From contig NC_091046.1 of the NCBI RefSeq assembly GCF_963966145.1, positions 3,286,001-3,350,000 of the forward strand: a DNA stretch of 64,000 nt, given 5' to 3'. Position 1 is the stretch's first letter. The number at the start of each line of letters is the position of its first letter. Positions 24,267 through 37,708 of this stretch are shown piece by piece. This DNA comes from Tenebrio molitor (taxonomy: Eukaryota; Arthropoda; Insecta; Coleoptera; Tenebrionidae). Under the pieces are notes generated by a model. That model was not told the DNA's origin, did no database searches, and saw only the letters and a program-made list of their open reading frames with translations. A program made the position numbers and the translations under genes.

Positions 24267-26211
24267 CCATTTCTAGTTCTCTACAATTTTTTGACACTAA
24301 CTGAATGGTAGCTCTTATCTATGCATCTGACATATACATCTCTCTCCTAGATTTCCGTGTTCATATTTCTTTCATGTGTGTTGGCAGCAGAAAGTTCCAT
24401 TTTTCCACGGCCGACCTCGATATCTGATTAGCAGATTTCGATCGCCGTCGGAGAGGGATTACTCCGGACGACCGGATCCATTCCGGGCCGATTCCACCAC
24501 TCGACGATCGGATTGTTATTGTTCTTGGTCCGTTTAAAATCGTCGACCTGCTTGTTTCTGTTTTAAACGCCGCAGCCTCCGGCCGACGGTATCGGCATCC
24601 GGTTCGTCGGGGACTTTTCATTTCCTGTCCCGGAATCGTCGGCACTTTGTCCCCGTACCGGAGCGCCGGTCCATTGTTAGTTCGGCCCGAATTCACACGG
24701 AATTCCCCCCATAAAGCAAGGTATTTATCGCGTATTGTTAGGGCCTGCGGAAAAATGACCGGCTACGTAAATGGCGACATTTTTTATTGTAATCTCCCCA
24801 CTACGGCAATTTAGCGACGATGGCGCCATTCTTCGCCGCCGACGATCCGACGGTCACTCCATTCTAGACGCCCCCGGTGACGAAAGCCCGACACTGCATC
24901 AACGTCAACGGGGGCGGCTTTTTATATAGACGGTCGGGGGCGAAATCTGCGGAAATAATTAGTCGGATTTTTGGGGGCCATTTTGGACACATTTTACTTC
25001 CTGCCAAAGATTGTTGACTTCTTATCCCGGAATGGCTCTTAACAGGAGAATAGAAGCTACATAAATCTCTGTTCTTAATCACAACTGACGTAATATCTTG
25101 TACTTGTACTATAGGACGAACAGCAGTGGGCCTGACTTGCAGCCTTGAGGTACTCCCGACATTGAACCAAATTATAATTACATAATTTCGTTCTTTTCGA
25201 TATTTTTTTTTATTTGGTCGTCGTTCCGTGATGAATAAAGTCCCGAGAAGATTGCTTCTTGGCGTGGAATTAGTTCGGTTTTGCGCGAAAACATTCCTCA
25301 CTTCGGTTTCGAGATAACGTTTTCTATTAATATGGGGCGTCTTGCATTTTTCATTTCCTAGTAATACTAAACCCTCCATTACCCTGTGAAAATGCTTTTT
25401 CTCATTTTGAGCGCGATTATAAGCACGTCTCTGGTGTAATGGGATGAGGAATAATGGAACGTCAGTAGACGGTCTCGCGTTTTTATTTTATTTCCCAGAG
25501 ATAGATTAATTTCTCGAACTGTCGCGTTACTTCCCATTCTGAAACCTATAAGTTTATAAAATCTGGGATAATTGGCTTCCGCCTTCCCACGGTGCAATTA
25601 CCCTCTCCCGAGTCCTCCCGCCGCAAAGAGAAAAACGCAACAATCGTTCGATAACGCTCCCTCCTCCGGGTCCCGGATCCTCCTCCATTATGCGTGCAAT
25701 ATTTCATCCGTTCCGCGGACTTCATAAAAATTTACAGTCCCCTTTCAAGTCTTCCGTCTGCCATTAATTTTTTCCCCGTTCAAACAGTAATCTGGTAGTG
25801 TAATCCGGTGATTTCCCATGCAAATTCCGTCTCTGTACTGATTTTTCGTCTTTCCTCGGAGTGCTCCAATGAGAAACTGTTACTGGCGCATCCACCAATT
25901 ACGGAGCCGACGGATACAAGACACGTTTACGATGGGACTTATATTAAATCCGCGTTTAAGAGTTTTATAATGGAATGAATAATTTAAGGAGCTCCCTTCA
26001 AGATATATGAGCTTGTTACCGGCGAAAAATTCTCACGCAGACCAGGATGCATCGCCGCTCGTTAACGAATTCTAATCGTTTACTTTACGCGAACCGCCGA
26101 AGGAGAAAAAAAAGAGGAAGGTGATCTACAGTCGGTTTATTTTAATGTGTTCCAGTTTTCGTATAAATATTTTGAACTCGTCATAAATTAAGATTAGGGA
26201 GGCTCTATTCC

Positions 26212-26671
26212 TTCGATACCTCCCTAGAAAGTGAGTCTGTATCCATAGTTACCAGTGGGTGAAGGTTTCTTTTTCGTTCACTTCTCTTTCGCTCATCGTG
26301 TTTCGCTCACTGTCTTTCACTCACTCATTTGGTAACTCGCGGCACTTGCCTATTTCAGGACATCATCAGGCACATATAACTCTTCATCATCCATTTTCAC
26401 AATTTCCACAACCACTTTATTGACGTTACAGAAGTTTTTTGTTTTGTATTTAATTTTTTTCCATAGCAACAGATCCGTCCAAAAATGTGTTTTACTTTTA
26501 TGTCTTTAAATTTTTGAATACAAAGTTACAGACTCAATTTCTAAGGAGGTATCGAACAAAACCAAATACAGCACTCGAGAGTAAGGCTGCTTTCGCTCAC
26601 TTAAATTGCATGGTCACGCAATTCGCGTGAACGAAAGCTTTGCCTTCCTCACTCTTACTGTAAATAACTAC
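26212..26671 (-). repeat. Dispersed repeat family A (duplicate of 15236-15695)
   Basis: Identical at the constant offset. It should not be counted as an independent copy of the family. Confidence 0.85.
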
Positions 26672-28555
26672 ATATTTGTATTAATTCTACAAATGTAGAC
26701 TAAAGTCGAGACGACTTCTTCTTTATGGTTCATGATGTAGATGTTACTCTGTCAAGCTGACGGCGAGTAATAAAATACATATATATTTTTTCCATATGGT
26801 GGAGGTGCCGGGAAACGTTTCATGTCTTTTGTATTCAATCTTTTCCTTCTTAATTTTATAAACTGGTCTACCATTTAAAAAAAGAAGTCTCCCAAATCCG
26901 CACCTGTGTCGCGAACGGAGGTGATGTCATCGTCACATGGACTCATGGATACCGATAAATGCAGTTTTCGAATAAAAATCATTAGATACTTCCTAGTCTG
27001 TAGCAAAAAGAACAAAGGCGACTGAAACTGTACAGAACGGAATGTTTTTGCATCATTCCACATTATTATTGTTGCAAGATGAATAGAATGTAAAAACTAA
27101 CTCAATAAGTATCTAGGAAAATTGCCAATTCCTAAATTGTACATTTACTGAATGCTCTCGTTTCTGTCTTGTATATTTCTCTGTCTCTCTCACGATCTCG
27201 TTGTTAGATGATATCGTTTAGTCACATCCTCATACGTACACCAATATCTTGACATTATTAAAATTTCTCTGCGTTTTTTTGCCACCGCCACAGGTAAAAT
27301 AAAAACAGAATTTTAAACTTCAATCAAATCTCCCTACGTAATAAAAGAAACAGGAAAAACCCGTCTTCATAAATAACCTTCACAAGAAAACATCTCCAAT
27401 TCGTAAATCTGTATACGTATTTCTTATATATTTATACATATTTCTGCCAAGGCCTGATAACACTATTGTTCGAGACGTGCTCAGCATCCCGAGCACTCTT
27501 AACCAAACTATCCGAAACACTGCGTCATTCCGTATGCGATCGTCGAACATCTGCATCTGCACATCCTTGGAAGTTTTCTTTTTCATCCGCGAAACGATCA
27601 ACCGGTGGCCGCCCCGGAAACGAATTGAAACTCGATTCGCACTTCCATTTTATTAAGTTGTTCTTCAGTTATGACTACACGGCTGTTACGTCTCAGACCT
27701 GGCTAATTTCAATCGGAGCCAGAAATGCTTTATGTCCCATTAACAATGCCGAACAGACAGCAGGACAAGGGGGCAACAGGACCTCGTCAGGAGGGGAAAC
27801 GCCGTTTTAAGTTGGACTGGTGGCGCCCCGGTCGTTAAGATGGGGTGGAGATGTCAATAACGCGAATGTGTGTGTGTGCACACAAAACGCGAAAAGTAAA
27901 ACATTGCATTTACGAGTGATGTTTATGGGCGACGTTATAAAAACGGAACATCAGCCGGCAAAGCACCTGACCTATTCTGTCATAAAGCTTAATAGTCCCG
28001 TGGGAGAATTGATACTAAAACCAATCGTAAAAATGACAGTATTACGTGTTCATACACACACAAAAGTATTTCTGCGTTCGTGAAAATGGTCCGTGTGCAC
28101 ATGCAAGAGACGTTTGACGCAAGACGAGGCAGTTTGTGCCAAAGGATGGCTCCCCCATCATTTTCAATTTTATCGCCTCGCGACATGCACTTCAAAGTCC
28201 TCGATTTCTTTCTTCGATTTCTAGAAACAACTCTATGTCGTGTGAAGGGTGTGTTCCGCAATCCGGTGGTTGCTTCTGGTTTTGAACTTTCAACAAATTG
28301 TCCACAGCAGTTGTAACCAACTGTGACTGAAAATGCACAGGAGTAACGCGAAGAAACCCGATTTGGCAAGTTTAATTCGTTAATTCTTCGCAACCAGGAC
28401 TTGTGAGCAGATGCAGAAGAGTACACCTTTGAAGATTTGTCCGAATTATTTCGTCTTTGTTGCAAAAAACGACTTTTGAACGTGAAACTTCTTCGGGGGA
28501 AGAGATCAAAGTGTTTCCAATTATCTTTCCAGAAGCTGCTTCCATCTTCATTCAG

Positions 28556-29363
28556 TGTCTCCCAATTCCTTTCCTCTCTCTCATTTCGCTACATCCATTC
28601 CACATGTGTTTGGTTGTCTCTCTCTCTCCTAGTAGCACATTTTGCACTTTCTTTCCTCTCCTTCCATCCAATACCTGTTTTCTCTATCCTCGTTCCCACA
28701 TCAGAATCTCGCCATCATTTTTTTTTCTCTTGCATTCTCTCTCCCCAGGTACTTCGCAATTTCCTCTGTCATACATCTCTCATACTCCGTATTGTATCTG
28801 GATTCTTTGATTCTCTCCCTTCTTTCTTGCTTGTCTATGTCTTTGTCCCTTTCACTCAGCTCTACATTCATCCATGTTCCTTTGCTCTCAATCTTTCCAC
28901 TTCTTCACTGGCATACCCATTCCTTTGGTAGTATTTTTCTCTCTCCTGCTTCTCCGTGTTCTTTTTCTTTTCTCTCCATAATTCCGTTAGTATCCGGAAC
29001 TCCCTTCCATCCATTTTGTCTTCAAACTTTGCCGCTCTCTTTTCCGCTTTCACTCTCAGCCTATTCCTCTTGCACTCTTCCTTCGCTATGTAACCTATCG
29101 TTTCTCTGACCACTCCTAACACCCATCTCAAATATTTTTCTTGCACTCTCTCTACCTCCTTTTGTTCCTTCCATCCCCAGATCTCTGCCCCGTACATCAA
29201 TAGACTCTCTATCATGCTCTTGAACATCATCATTCTCCTCCTAAGCTCACCTCTTCCCATTTCCACTCATTCCTTTTCCTCTTGCTCTTATTGAACACCA
29301 TCATTTTCGTCTTTTCAGCATTCACTTCCAGCTTTCTCTTCCTCACATACTTTCCCAGGCTCT

Positions 29364-29398
<35 letters not shown>

Positions 29399-29468
29399 TC
29401 TCACTCTTTGCCACAATTACCAAATCATCCGCAAACGCCAGGCTCCAAATTTTCTCTCAAGACATTAC
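28556..29468 (-). pseudogene. Non-LTR retrotransposon fragment (duplicate of 17580-18492)
   Basis: Same frames, stops and zinc-knuckle remnant as the first copy. The identical lesions are expected if both copies are one locus. Confidence 0.85.
29367..29403. repeat. (CT)n microsatellite (duplicate of 18391-18427)
   Basis: Same unit number as the first copy. Microsatellites normally drift in length quickly, so equal length supports an assembly duplication. Confidence 0.95.
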
Positions 29469-32400
29469 AAGTTTTGAGTGTAATATTCCTGACGCATCCA
29501 CCATTTTTTTGAATTTGACTTTTACAGCGGTTACGTCATCTGAAAACATACAGTTTGATACAGCTAAAGTAGAATCTATAAAAATGTAAATTTCTAAGGC
29601 TTATTTAGCTCTCGTAATTTTCCGCGTCATCTCGGAAAGAACATTTAAATTTCGCCAGTTAAATATTCCGCAGCACCTTTGCAATTCCTAAATTGTCATT
29701 TTGCTCGGTTGTTGCCTTGATTTAAATCCTCTATAATTGTTATGCAAAAAATATTTACAAAATTTGCATTCACTGTTATTCCAAAAATTAAAAAACATGC
29801 TTAGTAACAGACTTAGAAATAACAATTTCCTTCTTCATCCATTCGATGTCGAGACAGACATTTTTGGTTAGCAATTGGGAATAAATACACCTAGTGTGAG
29901 ATTACAATGTCTTCTGATTTAACAAATTAGCAACAATTAGTGCCTCAGCACAATTTGCAAGCAGGCAAGTTTTACCATTGTCATCAAAAATAGATGCAGA
30001 TAGCTGGGTTCACCCTGTCAAATTCGAGTGCACAGTCTAATTCACACATTCATCAAACATCAGAGAGCTCTAAATGGAGCGGTTTGATCAAAGATTAAAT
30101 TTTGCCATTACACTGCTCGTCTCGAAGTTAAATAACGATCGGAAAGTTTTAATAAAGCAAAGATACGGGTTAAGACTGCGAGTTTGTTTTCGACTTGAGA
30201 CGAAACAAGCGAAATCGCGGTGGGCGTGTCTCGCGGAAGAGGTGGGGGGCGAAATGTCGCAGTTCCTACTGCGACCCGACCTGTTGCGATACAAAATGAA
30301 TTTTTCACGCGAAAGGTCCGTATCAATCGTATTTTCGGCCGTCTCGTCGTGTGTCGCACAGGGCCGTGGCTTTAATCAGGGAGACGAAGGGCGATTAAGC
30401 GACGGCCAAGTCGCAGGACGTGACTGCAAGATAAGATTAGAGAACAAGCCACAATTAGTGAAGCCTTGCATCGTAATTGCCGCGGAGCCGGGAATCTATA
30501 ATTTTATGTTAGTTCACCAACTGGGACGAACTATCCCCCAAGTTTCCCCCTTTCATCGCGCCCGCCCCCTTGTACGGTCGCTAATTTACACGTGTACCAC
30601 GGTCCTCGAACGGCCGCCCCGCTAATTGATTTTTATTTACGACGGCGGAATCGGGAGGCGGCGTGGCCGGCTCGAATTACAAATTGGGGTTGGCGTGGTG
30701 CGTAATTCGGAGGTAGGAATTTCGAGCCCCAGAAGCGACCGCCAAATTAGAAATCAAATATTCCATTTCGACCCCCATTTAGGGGCATTTTAGCATTCCT
30801 GATTCCGGTCTTAACGGGGGATTTGGTGCGGTGCGCCCGGCCCGACACGCCAAGGTATCGTTTAAGCCTTCCTCTTCTTATTTTCGGGGCGTATTTGCAT
30901 ACGCCGCCCCAAAACCCTCCGTTTTGATTGAAAATAATGGAGGGTCCTGGCGCCGATTAGCGACCGAATCCGGGGAAAACCCCGACCGTCATAAATACGA
31001 CTGCGGTGACACGGCCGACCTTGAATCCGAGTCCAGGTGATTCTTCCGGGAAACCTCCGTTGTAATTATGCCGAGGAGGGTCATTGTCGTAACGATCTTC
31101 TTCGTCCTGTTAGTCCGAGTATTCTGTTCAATGGGAGCGGTAATGGTGCTGAGACGTTGTCGTGTGTCGTCCAAAACATCCGCTTGTTAGAGTGACTCCA
31201 AGCGGACCGTGAGAATGGCACGTTTCTGGTTTAGAAAAGTCCAACCGAATGTAAGAAAGGATTACTCCAATCCGTTCCCTCTTCCTATAAAGAATTAAGT
31301 CTCCGAGGAGCAATTACGACGTTTCGGTCCACAATCCTGTCACATAATATATTCTTTTTGGTTCGAAGTAATTACGACCGTTTGTGCGTTCCACCGGAAC
31401 GATTATTCTATCCGGCTCGAAGGACCATGCATGTTCCGGGCAATATCAATTTGTAGTTAACAGCTGGCTCGAAGATTTGAGCCGCGTCGTGTTTTATTTA
31501 AGCAACAAAGTAATGATGGATGAGGATCGTGAATATGTTATGAGTTTGAAAGGCCGCCAGACAATGACGTCTTTCATTAGAAAATAGCAGCGGGAAAAAA
31601 TTATGTTGTCACGGAGAGGGGTGGGGGGCATTTTTCCCCAATAATAAATTAAGTTTATTGTACAACAAAAGCAATTAGGGAGGAAATTGATTGTGGGTAT
31701 GGTGCGTCGTTCATCATTCGATAATCCACACGAGAAAAAGAAGAGAGAAGTTCCGAATTTCCAGTTAATAAACGGGCCGATGGCGGCATAAAAAAAGTTA
31801 CTTCTTGCGTCGATAATGAAAAATGCCGCCGGTACAAGCGTAAACAACGACAATGATGTATCACAGCATCTCGCGGAAATGCTAAAACACCACTTCCCCG
31901 ATAGAAAGGATAGAATAAATTACAAGGCGCGCCGGGTTGTAAAGTGTAATAGTGGAAGAACCCTCCCTCACTCGATTACGTCCTTGTTCGTCCCAATATG
32001 TTGCCACGAAAAGGATTGGGATTGGATTAAGACGCGTTTCGCTTTTTTTCCGGTCCCTGTGACCGTCCCCTTGCCCGTTTTGCATGTTTTAATGGTCGGA
32101 AAGCGAGAGAGACTTTAAAGTGACCACCTGTCCGATTCGAAATAAGTACAATCGCAAAGGGGTTTAAGTGGCGTCGAGCGCCGGCCATGACAGCCAGCAA
32201 CAATGAAAGTAAACATAATTACCGCCACATTGTAATGAAGTCCTTTATCCGACAAGTCCATTTGATGAAAATATAAACACTCGAGTGACTGACAGTAATG
32301 TTCCAAAAACATGAACGTCGAGCTCTTATCTGATTATATTCGTTGGGGTGTCGGTGGCGGCCGCGACACCATCGACGTTTCGTGATGAAATGTGTGCCGG

Positions 32401-34779
32401 AGGCATCCCCGAGCGACGGGGGTGTGGTCGCTGGTAATTGCTTAAAAGGTTTCCGAGCGATTTTACAAGAGACAAGCCGCCGCGCAAAAAACAACTCGAC
32501 TTAAATTTCCATCGTCCCCGTTCGATTTCCGATCCGTCTAAAAATAAGAGAGCCCCGACGAGGTAGACGACCAACAGTGCAGCCGGTAAGTCAGATCGCG
32601 TCGCCGTCAATTCTTTTGACCCGGCGTCGCGGCTCGTATTAAAAGAAAGTTAAACGCTTTAGATGGAGAAACGGTTTTATTTTTATTTACGGACTCTGAG
32701 ACAAATCCAATTACTTTCATCTTCCGAGCCGAGAGCAATCTTTGATGTACCTTAATACTGTGAAAGATTACTTCTGTATTATAACAAGTTTTTGATAAGA
32801 TTAACGTCGTGCCTCGAATTTCTAAGACACCGACTAAATTGTTTTGTTTAATATCTTGTTTACGGCGAAATTGTCACCCCCCACCCCACGACCAGCACGG
32901 GGAAGTGTATTTTTTGACGACTTTGTTTCCGGTTATGCGGCGTCGTTATTGGCCGGGCGATCGACCACAAACGCGCACTCGTCTTCATTAGGGATGGAAC
33001 GGGGACCAGAACCGGAGCGGATGTAAACAAAATTATCGGCCATTAGGGCCTCTTTTCAAAACTGCGTACGTCCGGAACGACTCGTCACTGCGACGGTTTT
33101 GTTTTTTCGTCTTTTCAAATGAGCCGACTCTCCTATCGGGAGGAACTCCGGCGTTCCGGTGGAGAGAATTCCGGTTTGTGATACGTCCTGATGTGTATAT
33201 CGTTCAATTACTTAAACCCGAGGGTGTAGAGTCAGAGGCCGGGCCATATAATGAAACTTGTTCACCGAACATCGTCCGGAATGTCCGAAATCATTGCCGG
33301 ATCCACTTTCGGCCCTCTACATAATTTCCCCTGTGTTCCTTCGGAGCTACAACTCGACCCACAATCACGAACGAAAATTTGATGACACCGGAGTCCTGAT
33401 TTTTTTATGACGCCGACGCTAAATGTTGCAACACGGAACGCCGACGTGCGGGCATATTTTTTTCTCGGCCCGGAATTTCCGGGGGCGCGGGATTCACTCC
33501 CAGATTTACCGCGGATTTATTTCTTAATTGTGACTATCAAGAAGAGATTTGAAAAATCCTATTAAAACTTTTGGGGCTCGTCCTGAAGGAGCGCCCAGGA
33601 TGACACTACTAATGTACCAAAACGAATCGGCAGAAAGATCCCGCCACACAAAACTGTCAGTCGCGCGATTTAAATCTAGCCCACTCCACGCACTGTCGAT
33701 GGGGTTCAGATACCACGGACCAGCTGGCCGTATTAATAATTAATACCGTGATGTTTCGCTCGGTGCGTTTTTAATTGACGAAATAATCTCGTACAAAAAT
33801 TTCCCCGCCGATAAATTTATTGTGGAAAGGTGAACTCCTGATGACAATCTAATTACGGTGTAATTAAAACGTGGAGCGTGCAAAAATTGCAGAATTTTTG
33901 CCCCGAATTAAATGTCTGTCCGGTTGCACGGTCACATTCATTAGTGTCGATGCGCGCACATTAATTAAAAATTGCACAAAACACAAAAATACTCGCGTCA
34001 AGCGCGCGGATGGAAATGTAATACCGAGCCTAACTAAATTAACGCCAATCTGAAAATGTTATTATTTTACTTTTTCCACCTAGACGAAAATTGCGCTGAA
34101 ATCTCTAATTAAAATTTTAATTTACGTTCGATTGAACCACATGCGCGTCATTATTCATTAAAAAAATTTATTTCAACGCGAAATAATTTCCACAGCTTGG
34201 CAAAATTAATCTGGTGAATTTCAGCACTTTGGCACCGAACGTTTCGTTGCTGCACACGAAAAATAAGCGTATTGGCAGCGGTGCCGCGTTCGGGTGAGCG
34301 GCACAGGCGCTGCAACGAGAGACGGGTGCGGTAACGTCCGATCGGGGTACGCACGAGGGGTGCATTTTCCCGCATTTCGGATTTAAAGGTGGCGTCGAAA
34401 TAAATACAAATAAAATTGACGGATGGGATTTGTGCAGCGGAAGACATTCCGTTGCAATTTTCTCCGGGTTTTTCGTGTTCGGCGAGAATCAACAAGCAAG
34501 GCCGGATTCCATCTCGGCCAACATTTACCCAAGTACTCGAGGTGGTTGTAATCAAGGTTCTCACACTCGATTACGTCGAAGTCAACATCTCACGTTTTGT
34601 GGTCAGCACACACATGGGAGACACCCTTTATCTTATTTCCTTTGTCGGCCGGTCCTCTTCACAAAACAGGCCGCCACCCCCCCGGATTGTATTAAAAATA
34701 AATCCGGACGAGGGGTCGTAAAATGCGGAGGAAAATGTTAAATCGACTTCTACACGGTGCGATGTCGGTCCGCTGATGG

Positions 34780-35235
34780 CATTAAATATTGCAGGGAGGG
34801 TGTGGTGCGGGGGTGGGTCCGGTGCACTACTAGAAATGTCCATTATGATGCGTTGAGGGAAATCGATAGCGTCCATCACTGGCTGTCTGATTTTGTAGTT
34901 CGTTCATTAATAATGAAAGCAAAGCGATTGATAAAAAGGCCATTAAAAGACCCGACTTAATAATTCACGCGATGGATTTAAATGTTTATTTGGAGTTGAG
35001 TGTCGGTTCGGACAAATGAAGACGTCCGGTTTTTGATGTAGAAAGATTTTTTTTTCGATAAATAAAATTGATTTGGAGTGGGGTCAACAGCAAGGACTTC
35101 GTTATCAACAACTATGATAAGTCATTTTATTTCGTACTTGAGAATGATTGTTTGGAAGGGTCAAGTGAAGTAGTAACTTTTAAATTCTATTCCAGAACGT
35201 TAACGGCTTGATTCTCTTTCGTTCACTCTGAAAAA
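34780..35235. other. No gene recognised
   Basis: First unique sequence after the duplicated block. No domain, exon or repeat is seen. Confidence 0.45.
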
Positions 35236-35370
35236 TAGTAGATTATATCGTAAAGAGTAGAAGTGAGTCTTTTTGTGTTAAGCCCAGAGATTGAAGACCG
35301 AGACAAAGTTGAGGTCGCAACTGGGGGAGCACAAAGAGACCTTCTACTCTGAATGTACTCATGTTATGAG
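35236..35370 (+). mobile_element. Palindromic MITE family C, copy 2
   Basis: Starts TAGTAGATTATATCGTAAAG and carries AGAGTAGAAGTGAGTCTTTT, then the family core (GCCCAGAGATTGAAGACCGAG, GAGGTCGCAACTGGG) and the inverted end GACCTTCTACTCTGAATG. Opposite in orientation to the copy at 1867. The right terminus is diverged. Confidence 0.85.
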
Positions 35371-35777
35371 GCTTGCGGCACATTCAACTGCGTCACCAAC
35401 GCCAACTGCGATGGGACACTCATATGTAATAACATCAATAACCCTGAACTACCTCAACACAAAATAAGCATTTCAACTCTCGTTTTGGGTCGAAAGTACA
35501 GTAATAGTAAATAACATTCTGAATAATCGTACAACATTATTAAAACTCATTTCTGATATGTATTTTCCCTAACATTGTTCTTAACATGGAATATGCTTTT
35601 AGTGTGCTTTCAGCTTGCCTGAAAAATATCTCAAATGACAGTTTCCGTAGTTTTTTTTTTTGAAGTTCTTTCCGTCATTAATTTTTTGAACAAATCGTTT
35701 TCCCTTTCGTACTTGTCTCTAAATTTTTTGGTAATAAATCCAACCATTCAAGGATATTGAACTTGTTTGTTAAAGCG
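35371..35777. other. No gene recognised
   Basis: AT-rich spacer with no supported frame. Confidence 0.45.
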
Positions 35778-35990
35778 GGGATAAAATAAACTATTAAGAT
35801 ACAACCTTGGTAACGGCAAATGTGCTTACTCTGATGCTCTAATTTTGAGCAAGTTTAATTTGGATTTTATTTCTCTAAAAAAATAGGAAGAAGTAGTGGA
35901 ATATACATTCATAGAAAACAGTCTTCTCTTGAGTGATTAAACTTCACCCAGGGGAGGAAATGATATATTTTCCTTTCTTATACAAACAAC
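35778..35990 (+). repeat. Dispersed repeat family B, copy 2
   Basis: Shares GGCAAATGTGCTTACTCTGA and TGCTCTAATTTTGA with 1201-1404, and ends with CAGGGGAGGAAATG and TTCTTATACAAAC. The middle differs by small indels. Confidence 0.75.
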
Positions 35991-37708
35991 TACAGTTCTT
36001 CCCGTGTCGATCCAAATTCTTTAACAGATCTTTTATTCGCTGTTTTGTTTTCCTGTTCATTCTTACAAAGATATTTAAATTTATAATCACAAATCCGTTG
36101 TACAGAGAGTTACATGTTAAATCATCACTTTTTTATATTGGTGATTGTTACAAACTTTCTGAATTATTCTTAATAAACACGATTGTTTATTATTAATTTG
36201 AAACGTCCTGTAGAATCCCAACTGTCAACGTAGTTAGTTTATCATTTATTAACCTGCTCCATCTAGAAGTTCTCGTCAAAACTGTTCTAATTACAAACAA
36301 TAACTTTTTACCACTTTCTCTCACACTACCGCGAAAAGTTTTATCACAAGTAATCTGAATTTCATGATTGTAACGAGTGCTCTTAGTTTGTTTAAAGTTG
36401 CTCTTTTGGGGGCATTTCCTTGTCTTGTAACAAAGTTTCTTTCGTTTGGAGTTGACGATTATTTGTTTGGAACGAATCTCCATTTTGGACTGCTTTTAAC
36501 CAACAAACGCGAGGTAGCTCAACTATTACTTCGGCCGTTATGAAAAAGTGGAACGTTCTCGATCGACATAAAAAATGCTAATCCAAAAAAATGTTGCTGT
36601 CAAAATAATCAAGGTCTGTGGAAGAAGCATTTCCAACAAAAAACCAGAGTCCAAGGTGCTGCCCAAAATTATTTTATAGCGTCAGTTATCAGTAAGAATA
36701 CTGTGTTTTTTAACCACTACATTTATTCAGTTGGATTCAAATCTGGTATTCTAAGAGTGAACACATTCGTAATTTTGTAAAATACATAATATGTTTTCGT
36801 TCGCAATGTATGTGTTTAGGTTATCTTCTTCGAAAATGGAGAACTGGTTGACTTAATCTTGAAGAAACGATGGTGCAAGATTTCCTGCAAATCTGTTGTT
36901 TCATGTTTGGTACAATGGGTAAGCTTTAAAGTGGCCAGGAGCGAAACAATATCCCGTGAGCCCACACCAAAGCGTTGTATCGCATTTTGCAGATGAGCCC
37001 GTTTTTAATTAAAATCGAGTGTTGTTTATAATTATGCAGAAATTCAATCAGTCGCTTGTTTACTTTGCAAAATGACACGACCATTTGAATAAAATCGAGC
37101 ACCACTTCGACGTCCGCTAATCCGTCGAAGGCATCGAATTGCCAAATTCGCACCGCAAACAACCCCAAAATTAACAACATAAACTTTGCTCCAATGCAAC
37201 GACCACTTGCAGCTTAATTATCCATAATTGCATCAACCTATAACAACGCAAAGCTCCAGTTGCACTATCTAATTACTGTTTTGTTCCAGGGACTACTATT
37301 ACGACAGGTAGGTTGCAGATGGCGCCTCCAGCTGGTGTTCGCTTACGCGCGTCGTCCACACGTACGTACGTATATAAAGGTTGTCGATTGAATTTCAGAA
37401 GGGGCGGAGCGACGTTGCCACGTACCTTGTTCGCCTCATAAATTCGATTTAAATTGACTGGGAATATATCGCACACATGCAAACAAACAAATCCTTAATA
37501 AAAATCTGCGGTACACGCGGGACGTGATTCCATTACTGAGCCGTTCGTCGATATGCCCGATGCATCCGGTTTCGTATGCAACGCGACTTAACGTAAACCA
37601 GAACGAACGCGGACTCGTATAAAGCGTGGCAATCTACTACGAGACCAGAGGTTTTGGACTGAGGGGGACGTGATGTGTCGAAGACGGGGAAGGGTGTCTT
37701 AAGGCAAG
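35991..37708. other. No supported gene
   Basis: AT-rich to about 37.2 kb and then mixed. Short unrecognised frames only. One TATA-like element is listed separately. Confidence 0.45.
37371..37380 (+). promoter_or_regulatory. TATA-box-like element
   Basis: TATATAAAGG follows CGTACGTACG. About 26 bases downstream lies TTTCAGAAGG, which only partly fits an arthropod initiator. No downstream gene was recognised, so this is a sequence match rather than a supported promoter. Confidence 0.2.

Larger units (their letters stand above)
24004..34779. repeat. 10,776-base duplicated block, copy 2 (probable contig overlap)
   Basis: Begins at the first base after the gap and matches 13028-23803 at a constant offset. 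Unique sequence resumes at 34780 (CATTAAATATTGCAGGG). Intergenic parts repeat those described for copy 1 and contain no supported gene. Confidence 0.95.

Noticed and set aside
13028..34779. Genuine recent tandem segmental duplication
   Set aside because: Copy borders coincide exactly with the gap and no differences were found, which fits an unmerged contig overlap better. Long reads could still reverse this.
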